Source: Massilia arenae
GTDB lineage: Bacteria; Pseudomonadota; Gammaproteobacteria; Burkholderiales; Burkholderiaceae_D
Length of the DNA: 64,000 nt
Reading direction: 5' to 3'
Assembly: GCF_008014745.1 (NCBI RefSeq)
Contig: NZ_VPFD01000007.1
Span: 1-64,000, forward strand
Of the stretch, positions 26,293-35,446 are shown in pieces. A program made the position numbers and the translations under genes. The number at the start of each line of letters is the position of its first letter. The first letter of the stretch is position 1. The notes under the pieces were generated by a model. The model did no database searches, was not told the origin of the DNA, and saw only the letters and a list, made by a program, of their open reading frames with translations.

Positions 26293-26640
26293 TTTCGGAT
26301 TCGCTTTCAAAATAGGTCTTCAGTGCTGGTTAAAGGGATTCAACATTATGGCATTGTCGCGGAAAGATGCACCCGGGCAAGCCTAGAAAAGAGGGGGGAA
26401 GAGGCAGTAAATCCGGAATTGTTGCAGACGCGCGATGACGGAAAGTAAAAGGGCGGGTGATTTATGGTCGGGCTTATTCGAATGTTACCCTTAAGACCGT
26501 CGTTCCCGCGGAGGCGGGAACCCAAGTGTGCATGCGAACCGACTGTGGTGAATGGTGCGGCGGTGCTGAGGAACTTAGGTTCCCGCCTGCGCGGGAACGA
26601 CGTGCTTAAGCTAACGACGTGTTTGAGTAGGTGGCCGGGA
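26293..26640. other. Noncoding gap between fliK and fliL with repeat copy C
   Basis: About 350 bases without a credible gene. It should hold the fliL promoter, but no sigma-28 or sigma-54 match is visible; a TA-rich stretch reading CATAAT leftward near 26350-26345 is the best -10 candidate. The middle is occupied by the repeat at 26498-26602. Short readings through the repeat (SFPRRREPK, GSRLRGND) are artefacts of the repeat. Confidence 0.6.
26498..26602. repeat. Dispersed paired-hairpin repeat, copy C
   Basis: The left unit (26498-26526) and right unit (26574-26602) are inverted with a 47-base spacer. The left unit has GCGGAGGC in the core loop and ACCCAAG at its end, so it differs at two sites from copy B. 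It begins 39 bases downstream of the fliK stop, splitting the fli locus into fliF-K and fliL-R. Confidence 0.9.
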
Positions 26641-27963
26641 TCAGGCGAACAGATCGACCATCCCACGCTCGCCCAGCCCAACGGTGCGGGTACGCGGCGC
26701 AACTTCGTTCAACGCTGCCTCGCCCTCGTCGCCAGTGCCGGCGCCGGCCAGGTTGCCATTGCCGCCCGCGCCGCCCGGCGTACGGCGTTGCTCATCCTGC
26801 TGCTGGCGTGCGCCGGCGTCGACCGTCGCGTTATTCAGGGCGATGCCGCTTTCACTCATCATCTCGCGCAGGCGCGGGAGGGCGTTTTCCAGGGCCTGGC
26901 GCACTTCCAGCTGCTCGGCCGAGAACGCCACGGTGGCCTGGTCGTTGCTCACATTGAGCACGATCTGGACCGGACCCAGATCGGGCGGATTCAGCGTCAG
27001 GGTGGCGGCCTGTTCCTTGCCGACCATGTAGACGATGCGCTGGCTGACCTGGTTGTCCCAGGCCTGGCTGCCCACCCGGGCCGGGATGCGGTCGCCCGGC
27101 ACTGCGGCCGGGTTGCCGACCGCATCCGCCATCTTGGCGGCCTGGGCCTGCAGCTGGGCCAGCGGGGCCGGGGCTTCCTCGACGCTTGTCGCCAGCTGCT
27201 GCTGGCTGTCGCGCAACTGGGTCTGGAACTGGGCGGCATCTTGCTGGCCTTCCGGCAGGGCGCCGGCCTGGGCCTGGGGCGCGTTCGGGTCGACCGGGGC
27301 GCGCTGCACGCCGGTGGCCAGCGTGACGCCCTTGCCGAGCTCGTCGGTGACGGCGGCGGCGCCGGCGCCGGCCGCGGCGTCATCGCCCGCGGCGGTAGCT
27401 GCGCCGGTCATGTTCTCCAGCGCGCTTGCCAAAGCCTTCAATTGCTGGTCGCCGGCGTCGGCCGCCGCAGCATCGGTTGGCACGGCTGCGGCGTCGGCCG
27501 CAGCGGGCCTGGTCAGGCTGGCCATGAAGGCCAGCATGTCGGTGACCGGCGTCGTGGCCGCAGCGGCTGCCTCGGCGGCCTCGGCCGCACCTTCGGCTGC
27601 CCCGGATTCTTCCTTGCCCTCGGCGGACGCGGTCTTCGCGGTCTTCGCATCGCCTTCGTGGCTGGCCGGCCTGGCGCCGGCCCTGGCCTGCTCGCGCACC
27701 GGCTCGCGGTTGGCGGGCTTGTCGGCGGCGTTCGGTTTCGACTGCTGCTGCGCGGCCGGCCTGGACTGCTGGGCCGCCGGAGTCGGTGCCTGTGGCTGCG
27801 GCGCCTGCTGGCGCGCCGCCAGTTCGCGCGACAGGGTGGCGCCGAAGGCGCCGGCGCCATTGTTGCGTGCGCTGTCGGCCAGCCGGTCCTGACTCGGGTT
27901 GCGTGGCGCGGCGGCATTGGCGCCCGTGGTCTGGAACAGGAGATTCGTGGTCTGCGTCGTCAT
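26641..27963 (-). CDS. fliK: FliK, hook-length control protein
   Basis: A 440-residue molecular ruler. About 300 residues of Ala/Gln/Pro-rich low-complexity sequence are followed by the conserved C-terminal substrate-switch domain, with QRIVYMVGKEQAATLTLNPPDLGPVQIVLNVSNDQATVAFSAEQLEVRQALENALPRLREMM. The LNPPxLGPV motif is the signature. FliK is exported, measures the hook and tells FlhB to switch to filament substrates. The ATG at 27963 follows the fliJ stop by 7 bases; longer readings run into fliJ. A second FliK-like gene lies at 48300. Confidence 0.93.
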   Translation of the reverse strand: MTTQTTNLLFQTTGANAAAPRNPSQDRLADSARNNGAGAFGATLSRELAARQQAPQPQAPTPAAQQSRPAAQQQSKPNAADKPANREPVREQARAGARPASHEGDAKTAKTASAEGKEESGAAEGAAEAAEAAAAATTPVTDMLAFMASLTRPAAADAAAVPTDAAAADAGDQQLKALASALENMTGAATAAGDDAAAGAGAAAVTDELGKGVTLATGVQRAPVDPNAPQAQAGALPEGQQDAAQFQTQLRDSQQQLATSVEEAPAPLAQLQAQAAKMADAVGNPAAVPGDRIPARVGSQAWDNQVSQRIVYMVGKEQAATLTLNPPDLGPVQIVLNVSNDQATVAFSAEQLEVRQALENALPRLREMMSESGIALNNATVDAGARQQQDEQRRTPGGAGGNGNLAGAGTGDEGEAALNEVAPRTRTVGLGERGMVDLFA

Positions 27964-27970
27964 GTTTGGC

Positions 27971-28414
27971 TCAGCGTTGTTTGTAGCGGGCGCCACGCGC
28001 CGCGTGGTCGTCCATCTGTTTCTGGTCGCGCTTGTTCTGCACCTTGAGCGCCTCGCTCGCGGCACGTTCGTTCAGCGTGCGATACGACAAGCGCTTGCGT
28101 TCGCTTTCCTGCAAGGTCTTGCGCTCGGTGTCTGCCTTGAATATTGCATGCTTCAACACGTCGCGCTGGCCATTCAAGGCATTGTCCAGCTTGCCAATAA
28201 AGGCAACGAAGTTGTGGTACGCGAACGGCGTGATGCCGGCCACCTGGGCCGCATCCAGCTTGCGCGCATATTCGTCGCGGTAGCCGACCAGCATTTCCAG
28301 CTTCTGTTCGGCTTCCTCGACCAGTTTATTGGCCGCGCCCAGGCGCTTGGCGGCAGCATCGGAATCCTTCTGCGCCAGGTCGATCAGTGTTTCAAGTGCG
28401 GATAGTTGGGCCAT
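27971..28414 (-). CDS. fliJ: FliJ, export chaperone / ATPase stalk
   Basis: A 147-residue protein that is almost entirely coiled coil (SALETLIDLAQKDSDAAAKRL, KLVEEAEQKLEMLVGYRDEY, and a basic Lys/Arg-rich second half). This is the FliJ pattern; FliJ sits in the FliI hexamer and links it to FlhA. It lies between fliI (36-base gap) and fliK. Confidence 0.92.
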   Translation of the reverse strand: MAQLSALETLIDLAQKDSDAAAKRLGAANKLVEEAEQKLEMLVGYRDEYARKLDAAQVAGITPFAYHNFVAFIGKLDNALNGQRDVLKHAIFKADTERKTLQESERKRLSYRTLNERAASEALKVQNKRDQKQMDDHAARGARYKQR

Positions 28415-28450
28415 GGTGCTGCGATTCTACCGCTGAGCAATTCTCGCCAA

Positions 28451-29875
28451 TCAGTTGAATAGCGAGGAAAGTTGCCCCAAGCTCTGGGGAAGCGTGGCGT
28501 TGTCGTGGATTTCCTGGCACAGGAATTCCTCGATGACCCCATTCTTCGCGATGGCCTGGTCGAGCACCGGATCGCTGCCGGCGGCATAGGCGCCGACATT
28601 GATCAGGTCGCGCGAGCGTTGATAGCGTGAATACAGTTGTTTGAGCTTGCGCGCCGCCAACTGGTGTTCGTGGGTCGTGATCGAGTGCATCGCCCGCGAA
28701 ATCGACTGCTCGATGTCGATCGCCGGATAATGCCCGGCCTCGGCCAGGTGGCGATTGAGCACGATGTGGCCGTCGAGAATACCGCGCGCCGCATCGGCGA
28801 TCGGATCTTGTTGATCGTCGCCCTCGGACAGCACGGTATAGAAGGCCGTGATCGAACCGCCACCTTCCAGGCCGTTGCCGGCGCGCTCGACCAGCACCGG
28901 CAATTTTGCAAACACCGATGGTGGATAACCCTTGGTGGCCGGCGGCTCGCCGATCGCCAGCGCGATCTCGCGCTGCGCCATGGCGTAACGGGTCAGCGAA
29001 TCCATGATCAGCATCACGTTCTTGCCCTGGTCGCGGAAGTGCTCGGCGATCGCCGTGGCGTAGGCCGCCCCTTGCAGGCGCAACAATGGCGGCGAGTCGG
29101 CCGGGGCCGCCACGACGGCCGAGCGCGCGCGGCCTTCGGGGCCCAGGATCTGGTCGATGAATTCCTTGACCTCGCGGCCACGTTCGCCGATGAGGCCGAC
29201 CACGATGACGTCGGCTTCGGTATAGCGCGCGATCATCCCCAGCAGCACCGATTTGCCGACGCCGGTGCCCGCGAACAGGCCCAGGCGCTGGCCACGGCCG
29301 ACGGTGAGCATCGCATTGATGGCGCGCACGCCGACGTCGAGCGTGTCCTTGATCGGCGCGCGGTCGAGCGGATTGACCGGCCGCGCATTGAGCGGGCCCA
29401 CCTCGGTCGTGTTGAGCGGGCCGAGGCCGTCGAGCGGCCGGCCGGCGCCATCGACCACGCGGCCCAGCAGCTGCATGCCGACCGGCAGGTGGCGCGCGCG
29501 GTCTTGCGGACGCCGGCGTCCGTGCGGCACGGTGCCCGGCGGCGGCAGCACGCTCTCGACCGGGAACACGCGCGAACCGGGCACCACGCCCTCGGTATCG
29601 CTTTGCGGCATCAGGAACAGGCGCTCGCCCTCGAAACCGACCACTTCGGCCTCGATGAAGCCGCTGGCGGTGGGGATCGTGGCGGCGGCGCCCACCGCGA
29701 GGCGCAGCCCGACGCATTCCATCACCAGTCCGGCCACGCGCGTGACGCGGCCCGACACCTGCATCGGATCGGCGAAGCTGACCAGGGTGTCGCAATCGCG
29801 CAGGAAGGACTTCCAGCGCCCCGTGTGCGGGTCGCTGCTGCCCGTGCCTTCCTGGTGATGCTGGTGCTCGTCCAT
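28451..29875 (-). CDS. fliI: FliI, flagellar export ATPase
   Basis: A 474-residue F1-beta-like ATPase. Walker A is AGTGVGKS (residues 202-209). A Walker B-type strand [13 protein letters not shown] lies near 286-298, and [23 protein letters not shown] is the conserved arginine-finger region. The ATG at 29875 shares one base with the fliH stop. The N-terminal His/Gly-rich tail precedes the FliH-binding segment. It drives unfolding and delivery of export substrates with FliH and FliJ. Confidence 0.97.
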   Translation of the reverse strand: MDEHQHHQEGTGSSDPHTGRWKSFLRDCDTLVSFADPMQVSGRVTRVAGLVMECVGLRLAVGAAATIPTASGFIEAEVVGFEGERLFLMPQSDTEGVVPGSRVFPVESVLPPPGTVPHGRRRPQDRARHLPVGMQLLGRVVDGAGRPLDGLGPLNTTEVGPLNARPVNPLDRAPIKDTLDVGVRAINAMLTVGRGQRLGLFAGTGVGKSVLLGMIARYTEADVIVVGLIGERGREVKEFIDQILGPEGRARSAVVAAPADSPPLLRLQGAAYATAIAEHFRDQGKNVMLIMDSLTRYAMAQREIALAIGEPPATKGYPPSVFAKLPVLVERAGNGLEGGGSITAFYTVLSEGDDQQDPIADAARGILDGHIVLNRHLAEAGHYPAIDIEQSISRAMHSITTHEHQLAARKLKQLYSRYQRSRDLINVGAYAAGSDPVLDQAIAKNGVIEEFLCQEIHDNATLPQSLGQLSSLFN

Positions 29876-30606
29876 CAGTCGCCCAGCCATTCGACGTTGG
29901 CGCCCAGCGCATGGGTCAGGCGATTCCAGCGGGCCATGGCCTGCGCGTCGATCTGATTGGTGGCGGTCTCGACCTTGCAACCGCCGCGTGCGATGGAACC
30001 GTTCTCGACGATGCGCCAGCCGCCTTTCGTCAATTCCTCGGCCATGCCATGGCGCACCAGTTCGGCGTCCTGCGGGTTCAGGGTGAGCACGGCCGGCTGT
30101 TGCAGCACGGGCAGCTGGTCGATGGCGTCGCGCACCACCGACAGGATGAGTTCGGGACGCACGTCGAAACCGGTGCGCACCATGCCGCGCGCCAGGCGCA
30201 GGGCCAGTTCGAGCACGTCGCGGGCGATGGTCTCGTCGGCCTGGGCGATGGCGTCGCTGAAGCCGGCGGCCACCTGGCGCAGCTGCTCCAGCTCGGTCGC
30301 GGCTTCGCGCTGGCCGGCCTCGGCGCCTTCGGCATAACCCTGCGCATGGCCCTCCTGATGGCCCTGGGCGCGGCCTTCTTCCAGCCCTTGCGCGTAACCT
30401 TCCTGGCGCGCCGCTTCGCGCATCGCTTCCAGTTCCTCGACGCTCGGCAGGTTGAATCCGGGCGGCAGGGCGGGGCTGCTGTCAGCAGGGGGCGTGGCCA
30501 CGGCGGCTTCGGCCGCGCGGCGTGCGAGCGTGCTGGGGCGATCGTCGCCGAACGACGCCATTTCCCAGCGCTGGTAGGCGCTCTGCTGTTCTTTCGGTAG
30601 TGCCAT
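29875..30606 (-). CDS. fliH: FliH, regulator of the export ATPase
   Basis: A 243-residue stator-like partner of FliI. It has the hallmark Gly-x-x-x repeats in its first half ([18 protein letters not shown] followed by HAQGYAEG) that form a packed helix pair. The C-terminal half is FliH/V-ATPase E-type ([26 protein letters not shown]). It overlaps the fliG stop and fliI start by one base each, a tightly coupled series. Confidence 0.94.
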   Translation of the reverse strand: MALPKEQQSAYQRWEMASFGDDRPSTLARRAAEAAVATPPADSSPALPPGFNLPSVEELEAMREAARQEGYAQGLEEGRAQGHQEGHAQGYAEGAEAGQREAATELEQLRQVAAGFSDAIAQADETIARDVLELALRLARGMVRTGFDVRPELILSVVRDAIDQLPVLQQPAVLTLNPQDAELVRHGMAEELTKGGWRIVENGSIARGGCKVETATNQIDAQAMARWNRLTHALGANVEWLGD

Positions 30607-31610
30607 CAGACGAACGAATCCTCACCTTTACCGCCCAGCACGATCTGGCCTTCGTCGGACAGACGACGCACGATCTGCAGGATCTGTTTCTGCTGCGATT
30701 CTACTTCGGACAGGCGCACGGGACCCTTCGATTCCAGGTCTTCGCGCATCATCTCGCTGGCACGCTGCGACATATTCTTGAACACCTTCTCGCGCAGATC
30801 CTGCGAAGCGCCCTTGAGGGCGATGATCAGCATCTCGGACTGCACTTCACGCAACAGCAACTGGATGCCGCGATCGTCGATGTCGATGATGTTGTCGAAC
30901 ACGAACATCTCGTCCATGATCTTCTGCGCCATGTCGTTGTCGTAGTTCTTGATATTGTCCATCACGGCCGACTCTTGTTCGCCGCTCATGAAGTTCAGGA
31001 TCTCGGCCGCGGTGCGCACGCCGCCCAGCGAGGACTTCTTGATGTGTTCGTTACCCGACAACAGCTTGGTCAGCACGTCGTTCAGCTCGCGCAGTGCGGC
31101 CGGCTGCACGCCGTCCAGCGTGGCGATGCGCAGCACGACGTCGTTACGCAGTCGTTCGGTAAAGTTTGCCAGAATTTCGCAAGCCTGGTCGCGCTCGAGG
31201 TGGACCAGGATGGTGGCGATGATCTGCGGGTGCTCGTTGCGGATCAGCTCGGCCACCGAGACCGAGTCCATCCACTTCAGGCTCTCGATGCCCGACGCGT
31301 CCTTGCCACCGAGAATACGGTTCAGCAAGACGGCTGCCTTGTCGTCGCCCAGGGCCTTGGTCAGCACCTGGCGGATGTACTCGTCCGAATCGAGGCCGAC
31401 GGTCGAGTGGAGGTTGGTCTCTTCGACGAACTCTTCGAGCACCGTGACCACCTGGCCGTGCTGCACCGCCTTCATCTGCGCCATCGCGGCGCCCAGCTTG
31501 AGCACTTCGCGCGGGCCGAGGAATTTCATCACCTCGGCCGCTTCGGCTTCACCCAGGGCCAGCATCAGGATTGCCGCCTTGTTCGTGCCGTCCTTGTCTT
31601 TATCACTCAT
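30606..31610 (-). CDS. fliG: FliG, flagellar motor switch protein
   Basis: A 334-residue rotor protein. The N-terminal FliF-binding domain (KAAILMLALGEAEAAEVMKFLGPREV), the middle armadillo domain with the EHPQIIATILVHLE motif, and the C-terminal torque helix region (FVFDNIIDIDDRGIQLLLREVQSEMLIIALKGA) are all present. The last contains charged residues that face the stator. It overlaps fliF by 8 bases. Confidence 0.97.
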   Translation of the reverse strand: MSDKDKDGTNKAAILMLALGEAEAAEVMKFLGPREVLKLGAAMAQMKAVQHGQVVTVLEEFVEETNLHSTVGLDSDEYIRQVLTKALGDDKAAVLLNRILGGKDASGIESLKWMDSVSVAELIRNEHPQIIATILVHLERDQACEILANFTERLRNDVVLRIATLDGVQPAALRELNDVLTKLLSGNEHIKKSSLGGVRTAAEILNFMSGEQESAVMDNIKNYDNDMAQKIMDEMFVFDNIIDIDDRGIQLLLREVQSEMLIIALKGASQDLREKVFKNMSQRASEMMREDLESKGPVRLSEVESQQKQILQIVRRLSDEGQIVLGGKGEDSFV

Positions 31611-33303
31611 TTGAACCCAACCATGCTTTGATCACGTTTGCGACGATGCGCGGATCCTGGTTTGCCAGGTCTTTCGCCAGTTTCAGGTTGGCGCGGTAAC
31701 CCATGTCACGGCGAATCTTTTCTTCTTCCTCGAGCTCTTCTTCGTCAGCCTCGGCTTCCTGTTCGCCTTCCTCGCCTTCGACCTTGTCTTCTTCCTTCGG
31801 CTCTTCGGGCACGGCGGTCGCTTCGTCGAACTTCTTGATCGCCGGGCGCAGCAGCGGGCGCAGGAAGCGGAAGTACAGGAAGGCGATCACTGCGGCCACG
31901 AAAGCGTAGCGGGCCAGGTCCTTGAACAGCGGCATATTTGCCGGGTCACGCCACCAGTCCGGTTCTACCACTGCTTCGGCCGGCTTGTCCACACCGTCGA
32001 ACGGTGCGTTGGTCACGTTCAGGGTGTCGCCGCGTGCCTGGCTGTAACCCATTGCCTGCTTGACCAACTCATTGATCTGGGCCACTTCGTTGGCCGCCAG
32101 CGGACGCACGGTGACCTTGCCGGTGGCCGGGTCGACGATGCGGCGGTAGTTGACCACCACGCCGACCGTCAGGCGCTTGACGCCGCCCATCGGACGCTGT
32201 TCGTAGCGGATGGTCTTGTCGACTTCGAAATTGGTGGTCGAATTCTTGGTGCTCGGACCGGTAGGGGCAGGCGCTTCGGCCGGGGCTTCGCCATCGATCG
32301 GCGCGGTGTTCACGCCCGGCGGCTGGTTCGACAGCGCGCCCGGGATGCCGGATGCGCCGGCGCCGGCGCCTTGCGTTTCCGAGGTCTGCTGGCTGCGGAT
32401 TGCCTGTGGCTCGGGCGGCGAGTTCGGCTTGTAGATCTCGGCCGCGGTATCTACCTGGGCGAAGTCGATCTCGGCGGTGGCCTGGGCGCGCACATTGCCT
32501 TCGCCGACCAGCGGCTTGATCATCGCTTCGACCTGCTTGATGATGTTTTCCTGGACCTGGTCCACGTATTTCAGCTGAGTGGCGTCGAGCATCTTGTTGC
32601 CCGCGCCTTTGCCGGCCTGTTCCGACAGCAGGGCGCCGGTCTGGTCGACCACGGTCACGTTGCCGAAGGTCAGCTCAGGCACGCTGGAGGCGACCAGGTG
32701 GACGATGGCGCTGACCTGGCCCTGGTCGAGGGCGCGGCCCGGCTGCAGGTTGAGCAGCACCGAAGCGGTCGGTTTTTGCTGGTCGCGCACGAACACGGAC
32801 GGCTTCGGCAGCGCCAGGTGGACGCGCGCGGCGCTCACCGAACCCAGCGACTGGATCGAACGCGCCAGCTCGCCTTCGAGCGAACGCTGGTAGTTGACCT
32901 GTTCCAGGAACTGGGACACGCCCAGCTTCTGGTTTTCCATCAGCTCGAAGCCGACGTTGCCGCCCTTCGGCAGGCCTTGCGCGGCCAGCTTCAGGCGCAG
33001 GTCGTGGATCTGCTCGGCCGGCACCAGGATCGCGGTGCCGCCTTCGGAAAACTTGTATTGCACCCCCATCTGGTCGAGCGATGCGGTGATCGCCCCACCG
33101 TCGCGGTCGCTGTAGTTCGAGAACAGCACGCGATATTCAGGCGCCTGGCTCCACATCCAGACAGCGATCATCAGCGCCAGGATGAGCGCGATGCCACCGC
33201 CGATGGCGACGCGCTTGCCCATGGTCGTCTGGAAAAACGACTGGGGCGCTGCCGGAGGCTGGCCCTGGGTGGTGTCGAGAAGGTCTTCCGCAGTTGCAGC
33301 CAT
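31603..33303 (-). CDS. fliF: FliF, MS-ring protein
   Basis: A 566-residue membrane ring subunit. The first transmembrane helix is at about residues 32-51, followed by YscJ-like ring-building domains (EYRVLFSNYSDRDGGAITASLDQMGV). The second transmembrane helix is at about 464-481. A strongly acidic linker (about 490-530, many Glu) precedes the C-terminal FliG-binding helix ending in KAWLGSNE. First gene of the leftward fliFGHIJK operon, divergent from fliE. Confidence 0.97.
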   Translation of the reverse strand: MAATAEDLLDTTQGQPPAAPQSFFQTTMGKRVAIGGGIALILALMIAVWMWSQAPEYRVLFSNYSDRDGGAITASLDQMGVQYKFSEGGTAILVPAEQIHDLRLKLAAQGLPKGGNVGFELMENQKLGVSQFLEQVNYQRSLEGELARSIQSLGSVSAARVHLALPKPSVFVRDQQKPTASVLLNLQPGRALDQGQVSAIVHLVASSVPELTFGNVTVVDQTGALLSEQAGKGAGNKMLDATQLKYVDQVQENIIKQVEAMIKPLVGEGNVRAQATAEIDFAQVDTAAEIYKPNSPPEPQAIRSQQTSETQGAGAGASGIPGALSNQPPGVNTAPIDGEAPAEAPAPTGPSTKNSTTNFEVDKTIRYEQRPMGGVKRLTVGVVVNYRRIVDPATGKVTVRPLAANEVAQINELVKQAMGYSQARGDTLNVTNAPFDGVDKPAEAVVEPDWWRDPANMPLFKDLARYAFVAAVIAFLYFRFLRPLLRPAIKKFDEATAVPEEPKEEDKVEGEEGEQEAEADEEELEEEEKIRRDMGYRANLKLAKDLANQDPRIVANVIKAWLGSNE

Positions 33304-33366
33304 GTTGGATGGATTCAGGTGAATGTGTGGGAACAGGCAGCATTATGGAGCCAGGGGGCAACATTC

Positions 33367-33384
33367 AAACCCCGAAATAGGGGG
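33367..33384. promoter_or_regulatory. Candidate FlhDC half-site in the fliE/fliF gap
   Basis: The sequence AAACCCCGAAATAGGGG resembles the enterobacterial FlhDC half-site (AA-Y-G, 2-3 bases, AAATAGCG) at most positions. A similar GAATAGCGGGGG occurs in the flgA/flgB gap. The second half-site is poor in both. The fliE/fliF gap is the expected position for a class-two control site. This is a tentative call. Confidence 0.3.
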
Positions 33385-33492
33385 CGTTTACCGCCCTAAC
33401 TCACGGGTGAAATTGGCGCCTGCACTGATATTCTGCTTTCCTGAGTGCATTTGTAGATGATTCTACAAGGCAATAACATGCAGGAGGGTAAC

Positions 33493-33870
33493 ATGAGTAT
33501 TGGCGGTATCGGCGGCATCGACAGCAGCCGCATCCAGGCCATGATGGAGCAGCTCAAGGCGGCGGCCACCAAGCCGGAGTCGGCGGGGCCGGTTGCGCCC
33601 GCTGGCCTTGGCAGTGCCAGCGCGGTGGGCGGCAAGTCCGCGGTCAAGCTGGACTTTGCGGAGGCCTTGCACAATTCCTTGCAGGGCGTGAGCGACCGCT
33701 CGGCCGAGGCGCAGGCGCTCAGCAAGCGCTTTACCATGGGCGACGACACGGTCAGCCTGTCGGACACCATGGTCGCGATGCAGAAATCGAGCATCGCCTT
33801 CCAGGCGACGGTGCAGGTGCGTAATAAACTGGTGTCGGCTTATCACGACATCATGAATATGCAGGTGTGA
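33493..33870 (+). CDS. fliE: FliE, hook-basal body adaptor
   Basis: A 125-residue protein. FliE joins the MS ring to the rod. The C-terminal half reads VKLDFAEALHNSLQGVSDRSAEAQALSKRF, then VSLSDTMVAMQKSSIAFQATVQVRNKLVSAYHDIMNMQV, matching the family. The start was set at 33493 because a perfect AGGAGGG lies 5 bases upstream; two in-frame ATGs at 33457 and 33478 lie before the ribosome site. The gene is alone on the plus strand, divergent from fliF. Confidence 0.95.
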   Translation: MSIGGIGGIDSSRIQAMMEQLKAAATKPESAGPVAPAGLGSASAVGGKSAVKLDFAEALHNSLQGVSDRSAEAQALSKRFTMGDDTVSLSDTMVAMQKSSIAFQATVQVRNKLVSAYHDIMNMQV

Positions 33871-33980
33871 GGTCGGTGGGGGCCTATCGTTTTCCTTGTG
33901 TGGGGAGCGCCGAGGCGCGATGCCTGGCGTGCCCCTGCGATGAATCGGATGTCGTGAAATCGACACGCCCCAAGAATATA

Positions 33981-34301
33981 TCAAGCCGGCGTCGCCAGCT
34001 TCAGGCCGACGATGCCCGCCGCGATCAGGCCGATGCAGACCAGGCGCGCCGGATTGGCCGATTCGCCGAACAGGACGATGCCGACCAGGGCCGTGCCGAC
34101 CGCGCCGATGCCGGTCCAGATCGCATATGCCGTACCCAGCGGCAGCGTCTTCATGGCCTGGGACAGCAGGCCGAAGCTGACCGCCATCGCCGCCACGGTG
34201 CCGACCGTCGGCCACAGGCGGGTGAAACCTTCCGTGTACTTCAGGCCGACGGCCCAGCATATCTCAAACAAACCGGCCAGAAACAAGACCAACCACACCA
34301 T
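33981..34301 (-). CDS. sugE: SMR-family guanidinium exporter (Gdx/SugE type)
   Basis: A 106-residue four-helix small multidrug resistance protein. The pattern [24 protein letters not shown] (with the essential Glu in helix 1), [39 protein letters not shown] and [10 protein letters not shown] fits the SugE/Gdx branch, which exports guanidinium in exchange for protons as a dual-topology dimer. No guanidine riboswitch is seen in the 106-base upstream gap. Instead a LysR gene diverges from it. AAGGAGAG precedes the ATG. Confidence 0.88.
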   Translation of the reverse strand: MVWLVLFLAGLFEICWAVGLKYTEGFTRLWPTVGTVAAMAVSFGLLSQAMKTLPLGTAYAIWTGIGAVGTALVGIVLFGESANPARLVCIGLIAAGIVGLKLATPA

Positions 34302-34388
34302 GATGCTCTCCTTGGATGAATACGGCAGACCTTACCGCTGACAATGAGTACATCTTATGTGAATTGAGATGATGGAAAAAGTCAGCAG

Positions 34389-34407
34389 CTATCAGTATGA
34401 TTGATAG
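34389..34407. promoter_or_regulatory. Palindrome in the sugE/lysR gap
   Basis: CTATCAGTATGATTGATAG is a 6-7-6 inverted repeat that contains an ATC-N9-GAT arrangement typical of LysR sites. It ends one base before the lysR ATG and covers its ribosome site region, so it could serve autoregulation. Control of sugE from here is inference. Confidence 0.4.
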
Positions 34408-35310
34408 ATGGCTTTCGATCTCGACCACTTGCGCATCCTGCTCGCCGCCGTCGACCACGGCTCTTTCTCCGCCGCTGCGCGCGCATTGGGGCGCGTGCCG
34501 TCCGCCGTCAGCATGGCCATCGCCAACCTGGAGGCCGAACTCGGACTGGAACTGTTCGATCGCAGCGGCCGCGAACCGCGTCCCACCGCGCACGCGCTGG
34601 CCTTGCTGCCGCAGGCGCGCCTGCTGGTCGAACAGTTGCGGCTGCTGAACCAGCACGCGCTGTCGCTGAGTCAGGACCTCGAACCTTCGCTGACCCTGGT
34701 GCTGGTGCCCGAGCTAATGGCCGCGGCACCCTGGCATGATGCCTTGCGCGCGCTGTCCGACGCGTTCCCCTTGCTGGAAGTGAACGTCCTGAGCGCGGCG
34801 CAAGCCGATGCGCTGGCGATGTTGCAGAATGGCCGCGCCGACCTGGCGCTGGTGTTCGAACGCTATGGCATGGACCCGCGCGAGGGCTTCCAGGAAGTGG
34901 CCCACGAAACCCTGGTGGCGGTGCTGGCGCCCGATCACCCCTTGCTGGCGCGGGTGCCGGCCGGCGCGATCCGCGACCAGCACCTGCTGGGCGAGCGCCA
35001 GATCGTGATGGCTGGCCGCCACGCCGACCAGGTCGACAAGCGCATCGCCATGTCGCGCCTGCAGTGGAAGACCGACAACCCGGTCGCGGCGCTCAGCCTC
35101 GTCACCGCCGGCCTCGGCTGGGCCTGGCTACCCGCCGGCTTCGTGCGTGCACCGCTGGCGGATGGTCAGCTGGTGCAAATCCCTTCGGCCAATTTCACCA
35201 ACATCATGAAGCTGTTCGTCGACGTGGTCTGGGCCAACAACCGTCCGCAAGGATTGGCGGCGCGGCGCTTCGTGGCCTTGTTGAACGAACGCCGCATCCA
35301 TTCGGCCTGA
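34408..35310 (+). CDS. LysR-family transcriptional regulator
   Basis: A 300-residue regulator. The N-terminal winged helix (DLDHLRILLAAVDHGSFSAAARALGRVPSAVSMAIANLEAELGLELFDRSGR) and a substrate-binding-like C-terminal domain are clear. It diverges from the small exporter gene, which it may control. The inducer is unknown. No link to the downstream hemerythrin gene is implied; 136 bases with a separate promoter lie between. Confidence 0.87.
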   Translation: MAFDLDHLRILLAAVDHGSFSAAARALGRVPSAVSMAIANLEAELGLELFDRSGREPRPTAHALALLPQARLLVEQLRLLNQHALSLSQDLEPSLTLVLVPELMAAAPWHDALRALSDAFPLLEVNVLSAAQADALAMLQNGRADLALVFERYGMDPREGFQEVAHETLVAVLAPDHPLLARVPAGAIRDQHLLGERQIVMAGRHADQVDKRIAMSRLQWKTDNPVAALSLVTAGLGWAWLPAGFVRAPLADGQLVQIPSANFTNIMKLFVDVVWANNRPQGLAARRFVALLNERRIHSA

Positions 35311-35354
35311 GGCCAGGGCAGGCCGCAAGGCTGGCCGGACGCAGTGCGGGCCAA

Positions 35355-35397
35355 AAGAAGCATAGAGTTTGCATCTTTACGGAAATCGCATTACACT
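35355..35397 (+). promoter_or_regulatory. Sigma-70 promoter with overlapping NsrR-type operator (hemerythrin gene)
   Basis: The operator is an inverted repeat with 11-1-11 geometry (35355-35377), half-sites AAGAAGCATAG and GTTTGCATCTT. The right half read backwards (AAGATGCAAAC) matches the NsrR half-site AAGATGYATTT closely. It overlaps the -35 box TTGCAT (35369-35374). A 17-base spacer leads to the -10 box TACACT (35392-35397). An NsrR-like gene lies next door. Confidence 0.7.
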
Positions 35398-35446
35398 TGG
35401 TTAACTGCTGAGCACAAGCCTCGGTAGACAGACGAAGGAAGCGATC

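Noticed and set aside
26464..28047. A 527-residue frame opposite fliK
   Set aside because: It begins in the repeat element and then follows the complement of fliK; a shadow of GC-rich low-complexity coding sequence.
33361..33456. Sigma-54 promoter before fliE
   Set aside because: TTGGCGCCTGCACTGA has the GG but no GC at the correct distance for a -24/-12 element.
34302..34407. Guanidine riboswitch before sugE
   Set aside because: The leader is short and lacks the conserved ykkC-type segments; only a palindrome near the lysR start is seen.
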